Shown: positions 23,848-32,012, counted from the stretch's first letter. The stretch: 64,000 bases of DNA from CAVVPY01 sp963750295 (GCA_963750295.1 CAVVPY010000005.1:124001-188000); one strand, 5' to 3'. Notes: a model not told the origin generated them from the letters alone. Numbers and translations: made by a program.

Positions 23848-25107
23848 ATGGTCGCGGTCTGGCTGGGCAAGATCACGCTCGTCATGCTTCGGCTGATCGG
23901 GCGGCGCGGCAACGCCTTGCCCGGGCTCGTCGTCGAGAAGCTGGTGCCCGGCTATCTCGCCCGGGCGATGGCCCGGCTGCCCGAGGGTGTCGTCGTCGTG
24001 ACGGGCACGAATGGCAAGACCACCACGACGAAGATGGTCGCGACCATTCTCGGCCGCCGCTACCGCGTGCTCACCAACGACACCGGCAGCAACTTCGTGC
24101 GCGGCGCCATCACCGCGACGGTCGAGCACTCCACCTGGTCCGGGCGGCTGCCCTACGACCTGGCCGTGTTCGAACTGGACGAGGCGTGGGCCGTCCGGTT
24201 CGTCGCGGCGGTCGCGCCGCGCCGGGCGCTGCTGCTGAACGTCATGCGCGACCAGCTGGACCGCTTCGGCGAGATCGACGCCACCGCCGCCCTGCTCGGC
24301 AAGGTCGCTGCGGCGACGACCGGCGAGGTCGTCCTCAACCGCGACGACGAGCGGGTCGCGGCGCTGGCGTCGGGAACCACGGCGGCGGTGAGCTACTACG
24401 GGGTGGCACCGGCGCTGCGCGAGATGTTTCCGACCGACGAGGAGCTCTACGGCGGGCCGGTGCACATTGCCGAGCAACCGGCGAGCGCGGAGTTGCTGAG
24501 GCTGCCGTCGCGACTGGAACCGCGACTGTGTATGCGGATCGGGCGCGGTGAGTACGACGTCGCGCTGCGTGCCGAGGGTCCGCACAACGCGCAGAACGCG
24601 ACCGGAGCAGCGGCGCTGGCACTGACGTTCGGCCTCGACGGCGACGAGATCGCCGACGGGCTCGCGGCGGTGTCGCCTGCCTTCGGCCGCGGCCAGCGGT
24701 TCACCGTCGACGGTCGTGCCGTGGTCCTGCAACTGGTGAAGAACCCGGCCGGGTTCCGGCAGACGTTGCGCACGCTCGACGACCGCTCCGCAGCCGACCC
24801 GATCGTCATCGTCATCAACGACGACTACGCCGATGGTCGCGATGTGTCGTGGTTGTGGGACGTCGACTTCGCTGCCCTGCGCGGTCGCACCGGGCTGCTC
24901 GCCACGTCCGGCGTCCGTGCGGCCGACATGGCGCTGCGGCTGCACTACGACGGCGTCGAAACAGGCGAGGTCGAGACCGACCCTGAGAAGGCGGTCCGGG
25001 CTGCGGTGAGCTCCGCGTCCGACGACACCCAGGTCGTCATCTTCAGCACCTACACCGCGATGTGGGCGTTGCACGCGATCCTGTTGCGCATCGGGAGCGC
25101 GACGTGA
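23848..25107 (+). CDS. murT: Lipid II isoglutaminyl synthase, MurT subunit
   Basis: A 419-residue Mur-ligase-like protein. With GatD it amidates the D-Glu of the peptidoglycan stem to D-isoglutamine. The P-loop is VVTGTNGKTTTTKM, and the middle domain shows NVMRDQLDRFGEID and LNRDDERVAAL. The C-terminal DUF1727 domain contains KNPAGFRQTLRTLDD and INDDYADGRDVSWLWDVDF, the latter with the conserved Asp. The Cys4 zinc ribbon of staphylococcal MurT is missing; only one Cys remains in the protein. The stop overlaps the gatD start by 4 nt (GTGA), the normal order. Confidence 0.94.
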   Translation: MVAVWLGKITLVMLRLIGRRGNALPGLVVEKLVPGYLARAMARLPEGVVVVTGTNGKTTTTKMVATILGRRYRVLTNDTGSNFVRGAITATVEHSTWSGRLPYDLAVFELDEAWAVRFVAAVAPRRALLLNVMRDQLDRFGEIDATAALLGKVAAATTGEVVLNRDDERVAALASGTTAAVSYYGVAPALREMFPTDEELYGGPVHIAEQPASAELLRLPSRLEPRLCMRIGRGEYDVALRAEGPHNAQNATGAAALALTFGLDGDEIADGLAAVSPAFGRGQRFTVDGRAVVLQLVKNPAGFRQTLRTLDDRSAADPIVIVINDDYADGRDVSWLWDVDFAALRGRTGLLATSGVRAADMALRLHYDGVETGEVETDPEKAVRAAVSSASDDTQVVIFSTYTAMWALHAILLRIGSAT

Positions 25108-25835
25108 GCGGGCCGACGATCACGCTCGCGCACCTCTACCCCCGCGAGATGAACATCTACGGCGACACCGGCAACGTCATCGTGTTGCGCCGCCGGCTCG
25201 AGTGGCGCGGCATATCGGCGCAGGTCGTCCCGGTCAGCGTCGGTGACCGGCTGCCGCACGACGCGGACATCCTGCTCGGCGGCGGCGGGCAGGACGCCGC
25301 GCAGGGCGAGATCGGGGTCGACTTCGCCGCCCGGGCGAGCCAGCTGCGCGCGATGGCCGACGACGGCGTCGTCATGCTCGCGATCTGCGGCAGCTACCAA
25401 ATGCTCGGTCACGCGTTCGTCACCCAGGACGGTCGCCACATCGAGGGCACCGGGGTGCTGGACGTGATCACCCATGGCCAGGCCGAGCGCCTGATCGGCA
25501 ACAACTACGTCGACACGGCCGAGACGATCGGTGCCGGCCTGCTGGTCGGCTACGAGAACCACAGCGGGCTGACCACGCTCGGTTCCGATGCCCGCCCGCT
25601 CGGCAGCACCCAGCCCGGACGCGGCAACAACGGCAAGGACCGCACGGAGGGCGCGGTCCGCGACAACGTGATCGGCACCTATCTGCACGGACCGGTGCTC
25701 GCGAAGAGCCCCGGCCTGGCCGACGAACTACTGCGCCGCGCGCTGGCCCGCCGCGGTGCGGACGCGACGCTGGCACCGCTCGATGACCGGCTGGCCGAAC
25801 GCGCGGCCCGGGTGGCCGCCGGCCGTCCGCGCTGA
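25104..25835 (+). CDS. gatD: Lipid II isoglutaminyl synthase, glutaminase subunit
   Basis: A 243-residue class I glutamine amidotransferase that delivers ammonia to MurT. The nucleophile is Cys95 in LAICGSYQMLGH, and the catalytic His195 is in GTYLHGPVL. The substrate pocket motif GYENHSGLT is present. The GTG at 25104 overlaps the end of murT. Gene order and overlap match the murT-gatD operon of other actinomycetes and staphylococci, where it is generally essential or important for lysozyme and beta-lactam tolerance. Confidence 0.94.
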   Translation: MSGPTITLAHLYPREMNIYGDTGNVIVLRRRLEWRGISAQVVPVSVGDRLPHDADILLGGGGQDAAQGEIGVDFAARASQLRAMADDGVVMLAICGSYQMLGHAFVTQDGRHIEGTGVLDVITHGQAERLIGNNYVDTAETIGAGLLVGYENHSGLTTLGSDARPLGSTQPGRGNNGKDRTEGAVRDNVIGTYLHGPVLAKSPGLADELLRRALARRGADATLAPLDDRLAERAARVAAGRPR

Positions 25836-25901
25836 CCGGTTCGGCAGAGCCGACCAGTTCGACAGGGCCGGCAGGGCCGACGACTCGTCAGCTCAGTCGG
25901 G

Positions 25902-26366
25902 TCAGACCGAGGACCGGCCCGGCTCGCCGGCCTCCTGCTCGGCCTGGCGCTTGCGCACGGTCGCGACCGCGTAGCCGGCGAGCGCGAGCCCGCCGACGGC
26001 GACCAGCAGCCGACCCTTGCGCCGTTTCGGCTTGCGGCCGGCCGTCTGCTGCGCCAGCACGCTGTACTCGTGCGCCTTCTTCGCGGCCTTCTTACGGGCC
26101 TTCTTCGCGCGCTTGCTCGCCTTCTTCGCCGCGTCGTGCGCGCGTTCCTGGGCCTTGTGCTGCGCCTGCTGGGCGTGCTCGACCTGCTTGCTCAACTGCT
26201 CGGCCGCCTGCTTGCGGGCGCGCTTGCGCGCGGCGCGTCCCCGCGCGACGGCGGTGTCGAGTGCTTCGGACGCGGCCGAATTGAGGGAATCGCCGGCCGC
26301 ACCGGCGCTCTGGCTGATCGCGGTGCCGGCGTGGCGCACCTTGTCCTGGACGTCGGATCGGGCCAT
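25902..26366 (-). CDS. Lys/Ala-rich membrane-tethered protein in the cwsA position
   Basis: A 154-residue protein. Residues 40-110 are an extremely basic Ala/Lys/Arg helix, likely coiled coil (RKRARKQAAEQLSKQVEHAQ, then AKKASKRAKKARKKAAKKAH). One membrane helix follows near the C-terminus (LLVAVGGLALAGYAVATV) with a short tail. It is divergent from ppiA, exactly where mycobacteria have cwsA (Rv0008c), a protein with one C-terminal membrane segment that binds Wag31 and CrgA. Sequence similarity to CwsA is not obvious to me. The histone-like helix could also bind DNA or acidic polymers at the membrane. Confidence 0.6.
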   Translation of the reverse strand: MARSDVQDKVRHAGTAISQSAGAAGDSLNSAASEALDTAVARGRAARKRARKQAAEQLSKQVEHAQQAQHKAQERAHDAAKKASKRAKKARKKAAKKAHEYSVLAQQTAGRKPKRRKGRLLVAVGGLALAGYAVATVRKRQAEQEAGEPGRSSV

Positions 26367-26520
26367 CAGCTGCTCGCTTTCGCTCTCACGTGACTGGTTC
26401 GCCCTCCGGGGCGTGTGGTCATGCTCTCGCAAGGCGTACCCGCCAACCGGAGCAGGGTATCCGCATAGGCCCGCGTGGCAGGATGGTCCGGTCCCGCCCG
26501 CCACGATCACGGAGCCGCTG

Positions 26521-27048
26521 TTGTCCGCCACCCAGATCGCCACGTTGCACACCAACGTCGGTGACATCCGCGTCGAGTTGTTCGGCAACCACGCCCCGAA
26601 GACTGTCGAGAACTTCGTCGGACTCGCCGAGGGCACCAAGCAGTGGAAGCACCCCGGTACCGGCGTGACGAGCACCGACCCGCTGTACAACGGCACGGTG
26701 TTCCACCGGGTCATCTCCGGGTTCATGATCCAGGGCGGCGATCCGCTCGGTGAGGGCTACGGCGACCCGGGTTTCCGCTTCGGCGACGAGTTCCACCCGG
26801 ACCTGTCCTTCGACCGTCCGTACCTGCTGGCGATGGCCAACTCCGGCCCGAACACCAACGGCTGCCAGTTCTTCATCACGGTCGGAGCCACGCCGCACCT
26901 GAACCGCAAGCACTCGATCTTCGGCGAGGTCACCGATGCCGACAGCCGCGCGGTCGTGGACGCGATCGCGGCGTCGGCCACCGACCGCCGTGATCGCCCG
27001 ACCCAGCCGATCACGATCGAGTCGGTGACGGTCGCCAGCGCCGAATGA
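26521..27048 (+). CDS. ppiA: Cyclophilin-type peptidyl-prolyl isomerase
   Basis: A 175-residue cyclophilin. Family motifs: VENFVGLAEGTK, YNGTVFHRVISGFMIQGGD (catalytic Arg in FHRV), LLAMANSGPNTNGCQFFIT and HSIFGEVTD. I take TTG 26521 as start because it gives the family N-terminus (SATQIATLHTNVGDI) and has GGAG at -8; the frame is open further upstream but that part opposes the divergent gene and looks non-coding. No signal peptide, so cytoplasmic. It accelerates prolyl isomerisation in folding proteins. Position matches M. tuberculosis Rv0009. Confidence 0.93.
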   Translation: MSATQIATLHTNVGDIRVELFGNHAPKTVENFVGLAEGTKQWKHPGTGVTSTDPLYNGTVFHRVISGFMIQGGDPLGEGYGDPGFRFGDEFHPDLSFDRPYLLAMANSGPNTNGCQFFITVGATPHLNRKHSIFGEVTDADSRAVVDAIAASATDRRDRPTQPITIESVTVASAE

Positions 27049-27052
27049 TCCG

Positions 27053-27949
27053 ATGACCGCTGCGCAAGAAGGCCCCGCCCCGGACAGCGCCGCGCCGCCG
27101 CGGTGCTATCGGCACCCCAACCGCGAGGCGCTGATCCGGTGTACCCGCTGCGACCGGCCGATCTGCCCCGACTGCATGCGCCCGGCCTCGGTGGGATTCC
27201 ATTGCCCGGACGACGTCGCGATCGCGCGCAAGACCGTCCGCGCGCCGCGCACGTCGGTGGGCGCGGTACTGCGCGACTCGCCGCCGTACGTCACCGGCGT
27301 GCTGGTCGCGCTCAATGCGATCGCCTATCTCATCACCGGCCTGCAGTCGAAGTCGGGACTGAGCAGGCCGTTCGACGGCCCGTTCGACAGCCTGTTCAAC
27401 ACCTGGCAGCTTCAGCCGAACGTGGTGCACGAGGACAACGCCTACTGGCGGTTGCTGACCTCGGCGTTCCTGCACGTGAACCCGCTGCACCTCGCGGCGA
27501 ACATGCTGGCGCTGGTGATCATCGGCCCCGCCCTGGAACGGCTGCTCGGGCCCGCTCGATTCCTCGCCCTCTACCTGCTCGCCGCGCTGGGCGGCTCGGT
27601 GGCCATCTATGACTTCGGGGCAGCCGGCGTCCCGGTGGTCGGCGCGTCCGGCGCGATCTTCGGCCTGTTCGCGGCCAGCCTCGTCCTCGTGCGCCGGCTC
27701 GGGCTCGACCCGCAGTGGCTGATCGGGATCATCGTCATCAACTTCGTGTTCACCTTCTCGGTCCCCGGCATCTCGTGGCTCGGGCACCTCGGCGGATTCG
27801 TGCTCGGTGCGCTGGCAGCGGTGGCGATCACCGGCCTGCCGAACCAGCGGCAGCGACTGACCAGCGCGGCCCAGGCGGCCGGCCTGCTGGGCCTGCTCGG
27901 CGTGCTGCTGCTCGCCATCGCGCTGCGCAGCACGCTCGGCACGTTCTGA
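27053..27949 (+). CDS. Rhomboid intramembrane serine protease with N-terminal zinc finger
   Basis: A 298-residue membrane protease. Residues 18-51 hold Cys18, His21, Cys30, Cys33, Cys38, Cys41, His50 and Cys51, a B-box-like zinc finger found in actinobacterial rhomboids. About seven membrane helices follow. The catalytic pair is Ser199 in GASGAIFG and His245 in LGHLGGFV; HLAANMLAL supplies the oxyanion Asn. It cleaves membrane-spanning substrates; which ones is unknown. It starts 4 bp after ppiA and is probably cotranscribed. Confidence 0.93.
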   Translation: MTAAQEGPAPDSAAPPRCYRHPNREALIRCTRCDRPICPDCMRPASVGFHCPDDVAIARKTVRAPRTSVGAVLRDSPPYVTGVLVALNAIAYLITGLQSKSGLSRPFDGPFDSLFNTWQLQPNVVHEDNAYWRLLTSAFLHVNPLHLAANMLALVIIGPALERLLGPARFLALYLLAALGGSVAIYDFGAAGVPVVGASGAIFGLFAASLVLVRRLGLDPQWLIGIIVINFVFTFSVPGISWLGHLGGFVLGALAAVAITGLPNQRQRLTSAAQAAGLLGLLGVLLLAIALRSTLGTF

Positions 27950-27956
27950 GCTGCTC

Positions 27957-28397
27957 CTAGGCGTCCGGTCGCGGGTCGAACGAGGCCACGACCGCCGCGA
28001 CATGGACCGGGTCGGTCCCGATCGAGCGCCGGCTCAGCACGACCAACTGCTCGCCGGCGTCGATCTCGAGGGTGACCAGCCGCAGGCCGTAGCGGATTCG
28101 GGAGTCCGCGCGAACCTGTTCGATCTCCGGCCACGACAGCCGCGTCCGCACCAGTGCTGAGCGGACGGTGACCCCCTGGGCATCGACGGCCAGCCGGGGC
28201 CGGAAGGCCAGATCCGAGGCGACGTAGCCGGCCAGCACGGCGGCGGCGAGCAGGTAGAGCAGCCGTCCGGCACCGTCTCCGGCGGCGATCCCCAGCCCCG
28301 CCGCGACGACGGCAGCGACGGCGGCCAGCCCGGTCAGCCGGACGTCCGGGCCGAACTGCACGGTGGGGCGGCGCTGCTCCGCGGTCAGTTCGTCCAC
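27957..28397 (-). CDS. PH domain-containing membrane protein (Rv0010c-like)
   Basis: A 146-residue protein with two membrane segments near residues 22-40 and 45-62 (LTGLAAVAAVVAAGLGIAAG, LLYLLAAAVLAGYVASDLAF), then a bacterial PH-like domain (RLAVDAQGVTVRSALVRTRL, SWPEIEQVRAD). This is the architecture and position of Rv0010c between ppiA and crgA. GTG 28397 is the start. Function unknown; family members are linked to the envelope. Confidence 0.83.
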   Translation of the reverse strand: MDELTAEQRRPTVQFGPDVRLTGLAAVAAVVAAGLGIAAGDGAGRLLYLLAAAVLAGYVASDLAFRPRLAVDAQGVTVRSALVRTRLSWPEIEQVRADSRIRYGLRLVTLEIDAGEQLVVLSRRSIGTDPVHVAAVVASFDPRPDA

Positions 28398-28462
28398 AGG
28401 GTTTTCCCCAGCTGGGGATGAATTACAGCTATGTAATCACAGTAGTGGACAAGGTTGTGGAC
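28391..28462 (+). promoter_or_regulatory. Cluster of DnaA-box-like 9-mers upstream of the PH-domain gene
   Basis: TCGTCCACA at 28391-28399 differs by one base from the high-GC DnaA box TTGTCCACA. On the other strand, TGGACAA (28446-28452) and TGTGGACAG (28455-28463) are near matches. Between them is an AT-rich stretch with the inverted repeat ATTAC/GTAAT. A cluster this dense is unlikely in coding DNA of this composition, but binding is inferred. Confidence 0.35.
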
Positions 28463-28467
28463 AGTGC

Positions 28468-28743
28468 TCACCGCCAGCGGACAGCCATCACCAGGCCGAG
28501 CAGCATGACCCCGAAGCCCACAGCGAAATTCCACGCGCCGAGATCGACCATGACGGGGATCGCGGGGTCGGTGCCGCTGTTGGTCAGGTAGTACACGACG
28601 AGGTAGGCCAGACCGAGGACGAGCACAACGGCCATCACGATCGGGTACCAGGCCGGGCTCGGCGCCAGCGCCTTGCTGGGCGGCGTGAGCGACTGGGTCC
28701 GGATCGGGGCTTCGGTCTTCTTGCGAACCTTCGACTTGGGCAC
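28468..28743 (-). CDS. crgA: Cell division protein CrgA
   Basis: A 91-residue membrane protein, GTG 28743 with GGAG ten bases upstream. The N-terminal part is basic (PKSKVRKK), followed by two membrane helices (YPIVMAVVLVLGLAYLVVYY and WNFAVGFGVMLLGLVMAV) separated by a short loop containing the conserved NSGTDPAI. CrgA is a divisome component in actinomycetes that recruits FtsI and other proteins and delays septation in Streptomyces. Location between the PH-domain gene and the DUF881 gene matches Rv0011c. Confidence 0.95.
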   Translation of the reverse strand: MPKSKVRKKTEAPIRTQSLTPPSKALAPSPAWYPIVMAVVLVLGLAYLVVYYLTNSGTDPAIPVMVDLGAWNFAVGFGVMLLGLVMAVRWR

Positions 28744-28876
28744 GAGCGTCTCCTGCGGTGGGTGCACCGGGCACAGCCCGGAAGGTGGCCGCGGCGGGCG
28801 GCGCACCGCACTAGCGTAGTGGGCGGGCAGATCGATGAGCATCGTCGCGTGGCGAACCGGTGGACGGGGGTGAGTC

Positions 28877-29635
28877 GTGCAGGAGGTCACCGAACGGCGC
28901 AGCGGGCTTTCCCGGCGCGGCCGCCCGGTATGGCGGGTGCTCGTCCCGGTGATCTGCCTGGTCGCCGGTTTCGGGTTCGCGGTGAGCGCGCGCGAGTCGC
29001 GCGGCACCGACCTGCGCCCGCCCGGTACCGCCGATCTGCGCGATCTGGTCCGCGAGGCCGAGGCACGCGTGCAACTGGGCAGCGCCCAGGCGGCCACGAT
29101 GCAGGCCAGGCTGTCGCTGCTGACGGCCGACGCGGGCCGCACCGACGCCGGGGTCGCCCGGGTCCAGCGCCGCACGGGTCCGCTTCGGCTGCCCGCCGGC
29201 CTGCGGGAGGTTCGCGGCCCCGGCATCGATGTCGTCCTCGACGACGCGCCCGAGAGCGACTCGGTGGCCGGGGTGGACCCGAACGAGTTGCTCGTGCACC
29301 AGTCCGACCTGCAGGCAGTGGTGAACGCGCTGTGGGCCGGCGGCGCGGAAGCCATGACCATCGCCGGGCAGCGGGTGATCGCCACCAGCGCCGTGCGCTG
29401 CGTCGGCCCCACCCTGCTGCTCAACGGGCAGGTGTTCTCACCCCCCTACCGAGTTGCGGCCATCGGTCCATACCGGACAATGGCCTCGGCGCTCGACGCG
29501 TCGCCCGGGGTTCACTTGTTCGCGCAGGCGGCCGGCTACTACGGCCTCGGGTACACCGTCGGCTCCGCGGATGAGCTGGAGCTGGCAGCGTTCACCGGAT
29601 CGATCGCGTTGGAGTTTGCCCGTCCCGGCGCGTGA
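28877..29635 (+). CDS. DUF881 family envelope protein
   Basis: A 252-residue protein with one N-terminal membrane segment (RVLVPVICLVAGFGFAVSAR) and a large outside domain. The DUF881 features are LRLPAGLREVRGPGIDVVLD, LLVHQSDLQAVVNALWAGG, GAEAMTIAGQRVIATSAVRC and FSPPYRVAAIGP. A coiled coil near residues 55-90 precedes the domain. It corresponds to Rv0012. Position with crgA, sortase and pabA suggests a role in division or wall assembly, not proven. Confidence 0.88.
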   Translation: MQEVTERRSGLSRRGRPVWRVLVPVICLVAGFGFAVSARESRGTDLRPPGTADLRDLVREAEARVQLGSAQAATMQARLSLLTADAGRTDAGVARVQRRTGPLRLPAGLREVRGPGIDVVLDDAPESDSVAGVDPNELLVHQSDLQAVVNALWAGGAEAMTIAGQRVIATSAVRCVGPTLLLNGQVFSPPYRVAAIGPYRTMASALDASPGVHLFAQAAGYYGLGYTVGSADELELAAFTGSIALEFARPGA

Positions 29636-29725
29636 TGGGTGACACTGGTCATCGTATGTCGGGCAGCACTGACGTGAGGCGACGCGAATCGGGCACGATA
29701 GGTCCGACGCAGACGAGGGAGATCG

Positions 29726-30553
29726 ATGGCACGCCACAACACCAGCGCCGTCCTTGACGGACCGGCTCCCGAGCCGGCGCCGGAGGCGGAGGCGAAGACC
29801 TGGGGCGATTGGGTCCGCTTCGTGCTGCGCGGCATCGGCCAGACGCTGATCACCGGCGGGCTGGTCGTGCTGCTGTTCGTCGTCTACGAGGTCTACGTCA
29901 CCAACTACCTGGCCCATGAGGCGCAGGCGAAGGTACACAAGCAACTGATCCAGGCCTGGCAGGACGGTGACCCGCTCGAGCTGCCCGGCGGATCGACGCC
30001 CGACCTGCCGCTGGGCGTGGGCATCGCAAACCTCTACATCCCACGGCTGGGACGCGACTACGCGTTCACGATCGTCGAGGGCACCGGCTTCGACAACCTC
30101 GAGAAGGGCCCGGGTCACTACCGGCACACCGCGCTGCCCGGCAAGGTCGGCAACTTCGCGATCGCCGGGCACCGGGTCGGCAAGGGCGAGCCGTTCCTCA
30201 ACCTCGACCACCTGCACGCCGGTGACGCGGTGATCGTCGAGACCGAGTCGCACTGGTACGTCTACGACGTCCTGGGCGACGCGGCGACGAACAACCTGTC
30301 GGCGAAGGGGCCGCTGGGCATCCCCGGCCGCGAGATCGTCGGACCGGACGACCGCGGCCCGCTGTACCCCGTCCCCGAGCACCCGACCGAGCAACCGACG
30401 AAGGCACTGCTCACGATGACGACCTGTCACCCGAAGTTCACCGCGGAGAAGCGCATGATCGTCTACGGCAAGCTCGTCGACACCTACGACAAGGCGAGTG
30501 CCGAAGCCCCGATGCCGGCCGCGGTGACCGACCTGTACAACGGAGTGGCCTGA
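29726..30553 (+). CDS. srtE: Class E sortase
   Basis: A 275-residue membrane transpeptidase that should anchor secreted proteins with an LAXTG-type signal to the wall. A disordered N-terminus and one helix (TLITGGLVVLLFVVYEVYV) precede the sortase domain. Catalytic residues are His149 in AIAGHRVG, Cys234 in TMTTCHPKF and Arg243 in AEKRMIVYG. High-GC Gram-positives use class E as housekeeping sortase. Its stop shares one base with the start of the 53-residue membrane gene next to it. No protein in this window shows a convincing LAXTG signal. Confidence 0.93.
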   Translation: MARHNTSAVLDGPAPEPAPEAEAKTWGDWVRFVLRGIGQTLITGGLVVLLFVVYEVYVTNYLAHEAQAKVHKQLIQAWQDGDPLELPGGSTPDLPLGVGIANLYIPRLGRDYAFTIVEGTGFDNLEKGPGHYRHTALPGKVGNFAIAGHRVGKGEPFLNLDHLHAGDAVIVETESHWYVYDVLGDAATNNLSAKGPLGIPGREIVGPDDRGPLYPVPEHPTEQPTKALLTMTTCHPKFTAEKRMIVYGKLVDTYDKASAEAPMPAAVTDLYNGVA

Positions 30554-30714
30554 TGTACACCTGGATCTGGCGGCACCTGCCCGGACATGTCTCGCTCAAG
30601 CTGCTGCAGACGTTGGTCCTTCTGCTCGCCGTCGCCGCGGTGCTGATGTTCGTCGTCTTCCCGTGGATCGAGCCGCACTTGCCGATCAGCCAGGTCACCG
30701 TCCCGGGCGAATGA
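30553..30714 (+). CDS. Small membrane protein between sortase and pabA (53 aa)
   Basis: A 53-codon gene, ATG 30553, beginning MYTWIWRHLPG and containing one strong helix (LLQTLVLLLAVAAVLMFVVF), ending in a polar tail. It overlaps the sortase stop by one base and the pabA start by four (ATGA), so translation of all three is coupled. The tight fit argues that it is real and conserved. I know no function; help in sortase placement or stability is one guess. Confidence 0.72.
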   Translation: MYTWIWRHLPGHVSLKLLQTLVLLLAVAAVLMFVVFPWIEPHLPISQVTVPGE

Positions 30715-31367
30715 CCCGAATCCTCGTCGTCGACAACTACGACAGCTTCGTCTACAACCTGGTCCAGTACCTCGGCCAGCTCGGCGCGGACGTCGTGGTG
30801 CACCGCAACGACGCCGTCGACGTGTCCGAACTGGACGCGCTCGGGGTGGACGGGGTGTTGCTCTCGCCGGGCCCGGGGACGCCCCAGGAGGCCGGCAACT
30901 CGATCGCGTTCGTGACGGCGTGCGCGCAGCGCCGGCTGCCCCTGCTCGGCGTGTGCCTCGGGCACCAGGCGATCGGCGCGGCCTTCGGCGCCGCGATCGA
31001 ACGCGCGCCCGAACTGCTGCACGGCAAGACGAGCGAGGTGGTGCACGACGGCACCGGGGTGCTGGCCGGGCTGCCGTCCCCGTTCGTGGCGACCCGTTAT
31101 CACTCGCTCACGATCCGCGGTGCGGACCTGCCGCCGGAGATCCTGGTGACCGGATGGACGGCGTCGGGCGTGGTCATGGCGCTGCGCCACGAGTCCCTGC
31201 CGATCGACGGGGTGCAGTTCCACCCCGAATCGGTGCTCACCCAGGGCGGGCATCACCTGGTGGCCAACTGGCTGCGCCGCTGTGGCGCGGCCGTCGACGA
31301 CGCGATGGTGGCCCGGCTCGGCGCGGAGGTCGAGACGATGCGGGCGGGCGCCTTCTCGGGCGGGTGA
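30711..31367 (+). CDS. pabA: Aminodeoxychorismate/anthranilate synthase component II
   Basis: A 218-residue class I glutamine amidotransferase that supplies ammonia to PabB or TrpE for folate or tryptophan synthesis. DNYDSFVYNLVQYL and LLSPGPGTPQEAGN are family hallmarks. The triad is Cys82 in GVCLGHQAIG with the His and Glu in QFHPESVLT. It is in the Rv0013 position and therefore probably the shared PabA/TrpG. In mycobacteria pknB, pknA, pbpA and rodA follow; here an unrelated convergent gene follows. Confidence 0.94.
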   Translation: MTRILVVDNYDSFVYNLVQYLGQLGADVVVHRNDAVDVSELDALGVDGVLLSPGPGTPQEAGNSIAFVTACAQRRLPLLGVCLGHQAIGAAFGAAIERAPELLHGKTSEVVHDGTGVLAGLPSPFVATRYHSLTIRGADLPPEILVTGWTASGVVMALRHESLPIDGVQFHPESVLTQGGHHLVANWLRRCGAAVDDAMVARLGAEVETMRAGAFSGG

Positions 31368-31380
31368 GACCGTCCCGTGC

Positions 31381-31424
31381 CCCCGCGCAGGGGTCCTCCG
31401 ACCGCTGAGCACCCCTACGCGGGG
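31381..31424 (+). terminator. Bidirectional terminator-like hairpin
   Basis: CCCCGCGCAGGGGT (31381-31394) pairs with ACCCCTACGCGGGG (31411-31424), 13 of 14 positions plus one G-T wobble, with a 16-nt loop. It lies in the 81-bp gap between convergent pabA and the HhH-GPD gene. No T-run follows, as is normal in actinomycetes. Confidence 0.65.
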
Positions 31425-31448
31425 CAACGGGCGCGCAGGGCCGGACAA

Positions 31449-32012
31449 TCAGTCGCCCTTCGCGGCGGCCTTCAGCTGCTTCTTGTAGGCGCGGACCTTC
31501 TGCAGTGACGTGCCGTCCACGACGTCGGCGACCGAGACGAACGAGCCCTTCTTGCCGAACTCACCGGTCGCCTTGCGCCAGCCGTCCGGCTCGACCCCGA
31601 ACTGCTTGGCGAGCAGCGCCGAGAAGATCTGCGCCTTCTGCGGACCGAAGCCGGGCAGGGTCGCGATCCGCTTGACCAACTCGCCGCCGTCGGGGACGTC
31701 GCGCCAGATGCTGGCGGCGTCACCGTCCCAGCGCTCGATCAGCAGCGCGGCCAGGGCCTGCACCCGCTTGGCCATCGCGGCCGGGAAACGGTGCAGCGCC
31801 GGCGGGGTGCGGAAGATCTCCTCGAAGGCCACCGGGTCGTAGCCGGCGATCTCGGTGGCGTCCAGTTCGCGGCCGAGCCGCTCGCGCAGCACGGCCGGGG
31901 AGGTGAAGGCCTTCTCCATCGGGATCTGCTGGTCGAGCAGCATGCCGATCAGCAGCGCGAGGGGATCGGACTCGAGCAGCTGGTTGGCCTCGGGCGTGGT
32001 CGCGAGAAACAT
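31449..32012 (-). CDS. HhH-GPD base excision repair protein
   Basis: A 187-residue DNA glycosylase-like protein. PLALLIGMLLDQQIPMEKAF is the N-terminal helical region shared by the family, and LPGFGPQKAQIFSALLAKQF is the helix-hairpin-helix. The catalytic Asp normally about 20 residues after the hairpin is not clear, and the protein is shorter than MutY or Nth, with no iron-sulfur cysteines. It matches the actinobacterial HhH-GPD group. Target lesion unknown. Confidence 0.85.
   Translation of the reverse strand: MFLATTPEANQLLESDPLALLIGMLLDQQIPMEKAFTSPAVLRERLGRELDATEIAGYDPVAFEEIFRTPPALHRFPAAMAKRVQALAALLIERWDGDAASIWRDVPDGGELVKRIATLPGFGPQKAQIFSALLAKQFGVEPDGWRKATGEFGKKGSFVSVADVVDGTSLQKVRAYKKQLKAAAKGD

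Noticed and set aside
25836..25901. GC-rich repeats between gatD and the convergent gene as a terminator
   Set aside because: Short CGGC/GCCG units occur, but no stem longer than a few pairs could be drawn with confidence.
26017..26520. Upstream extension of ppiA
   Set aside because: The frame is open, but the sequence is antisense to the CwsA-position gene and gives a Cys/Ala/Leu-rich stretch not seen in cyclophilins.
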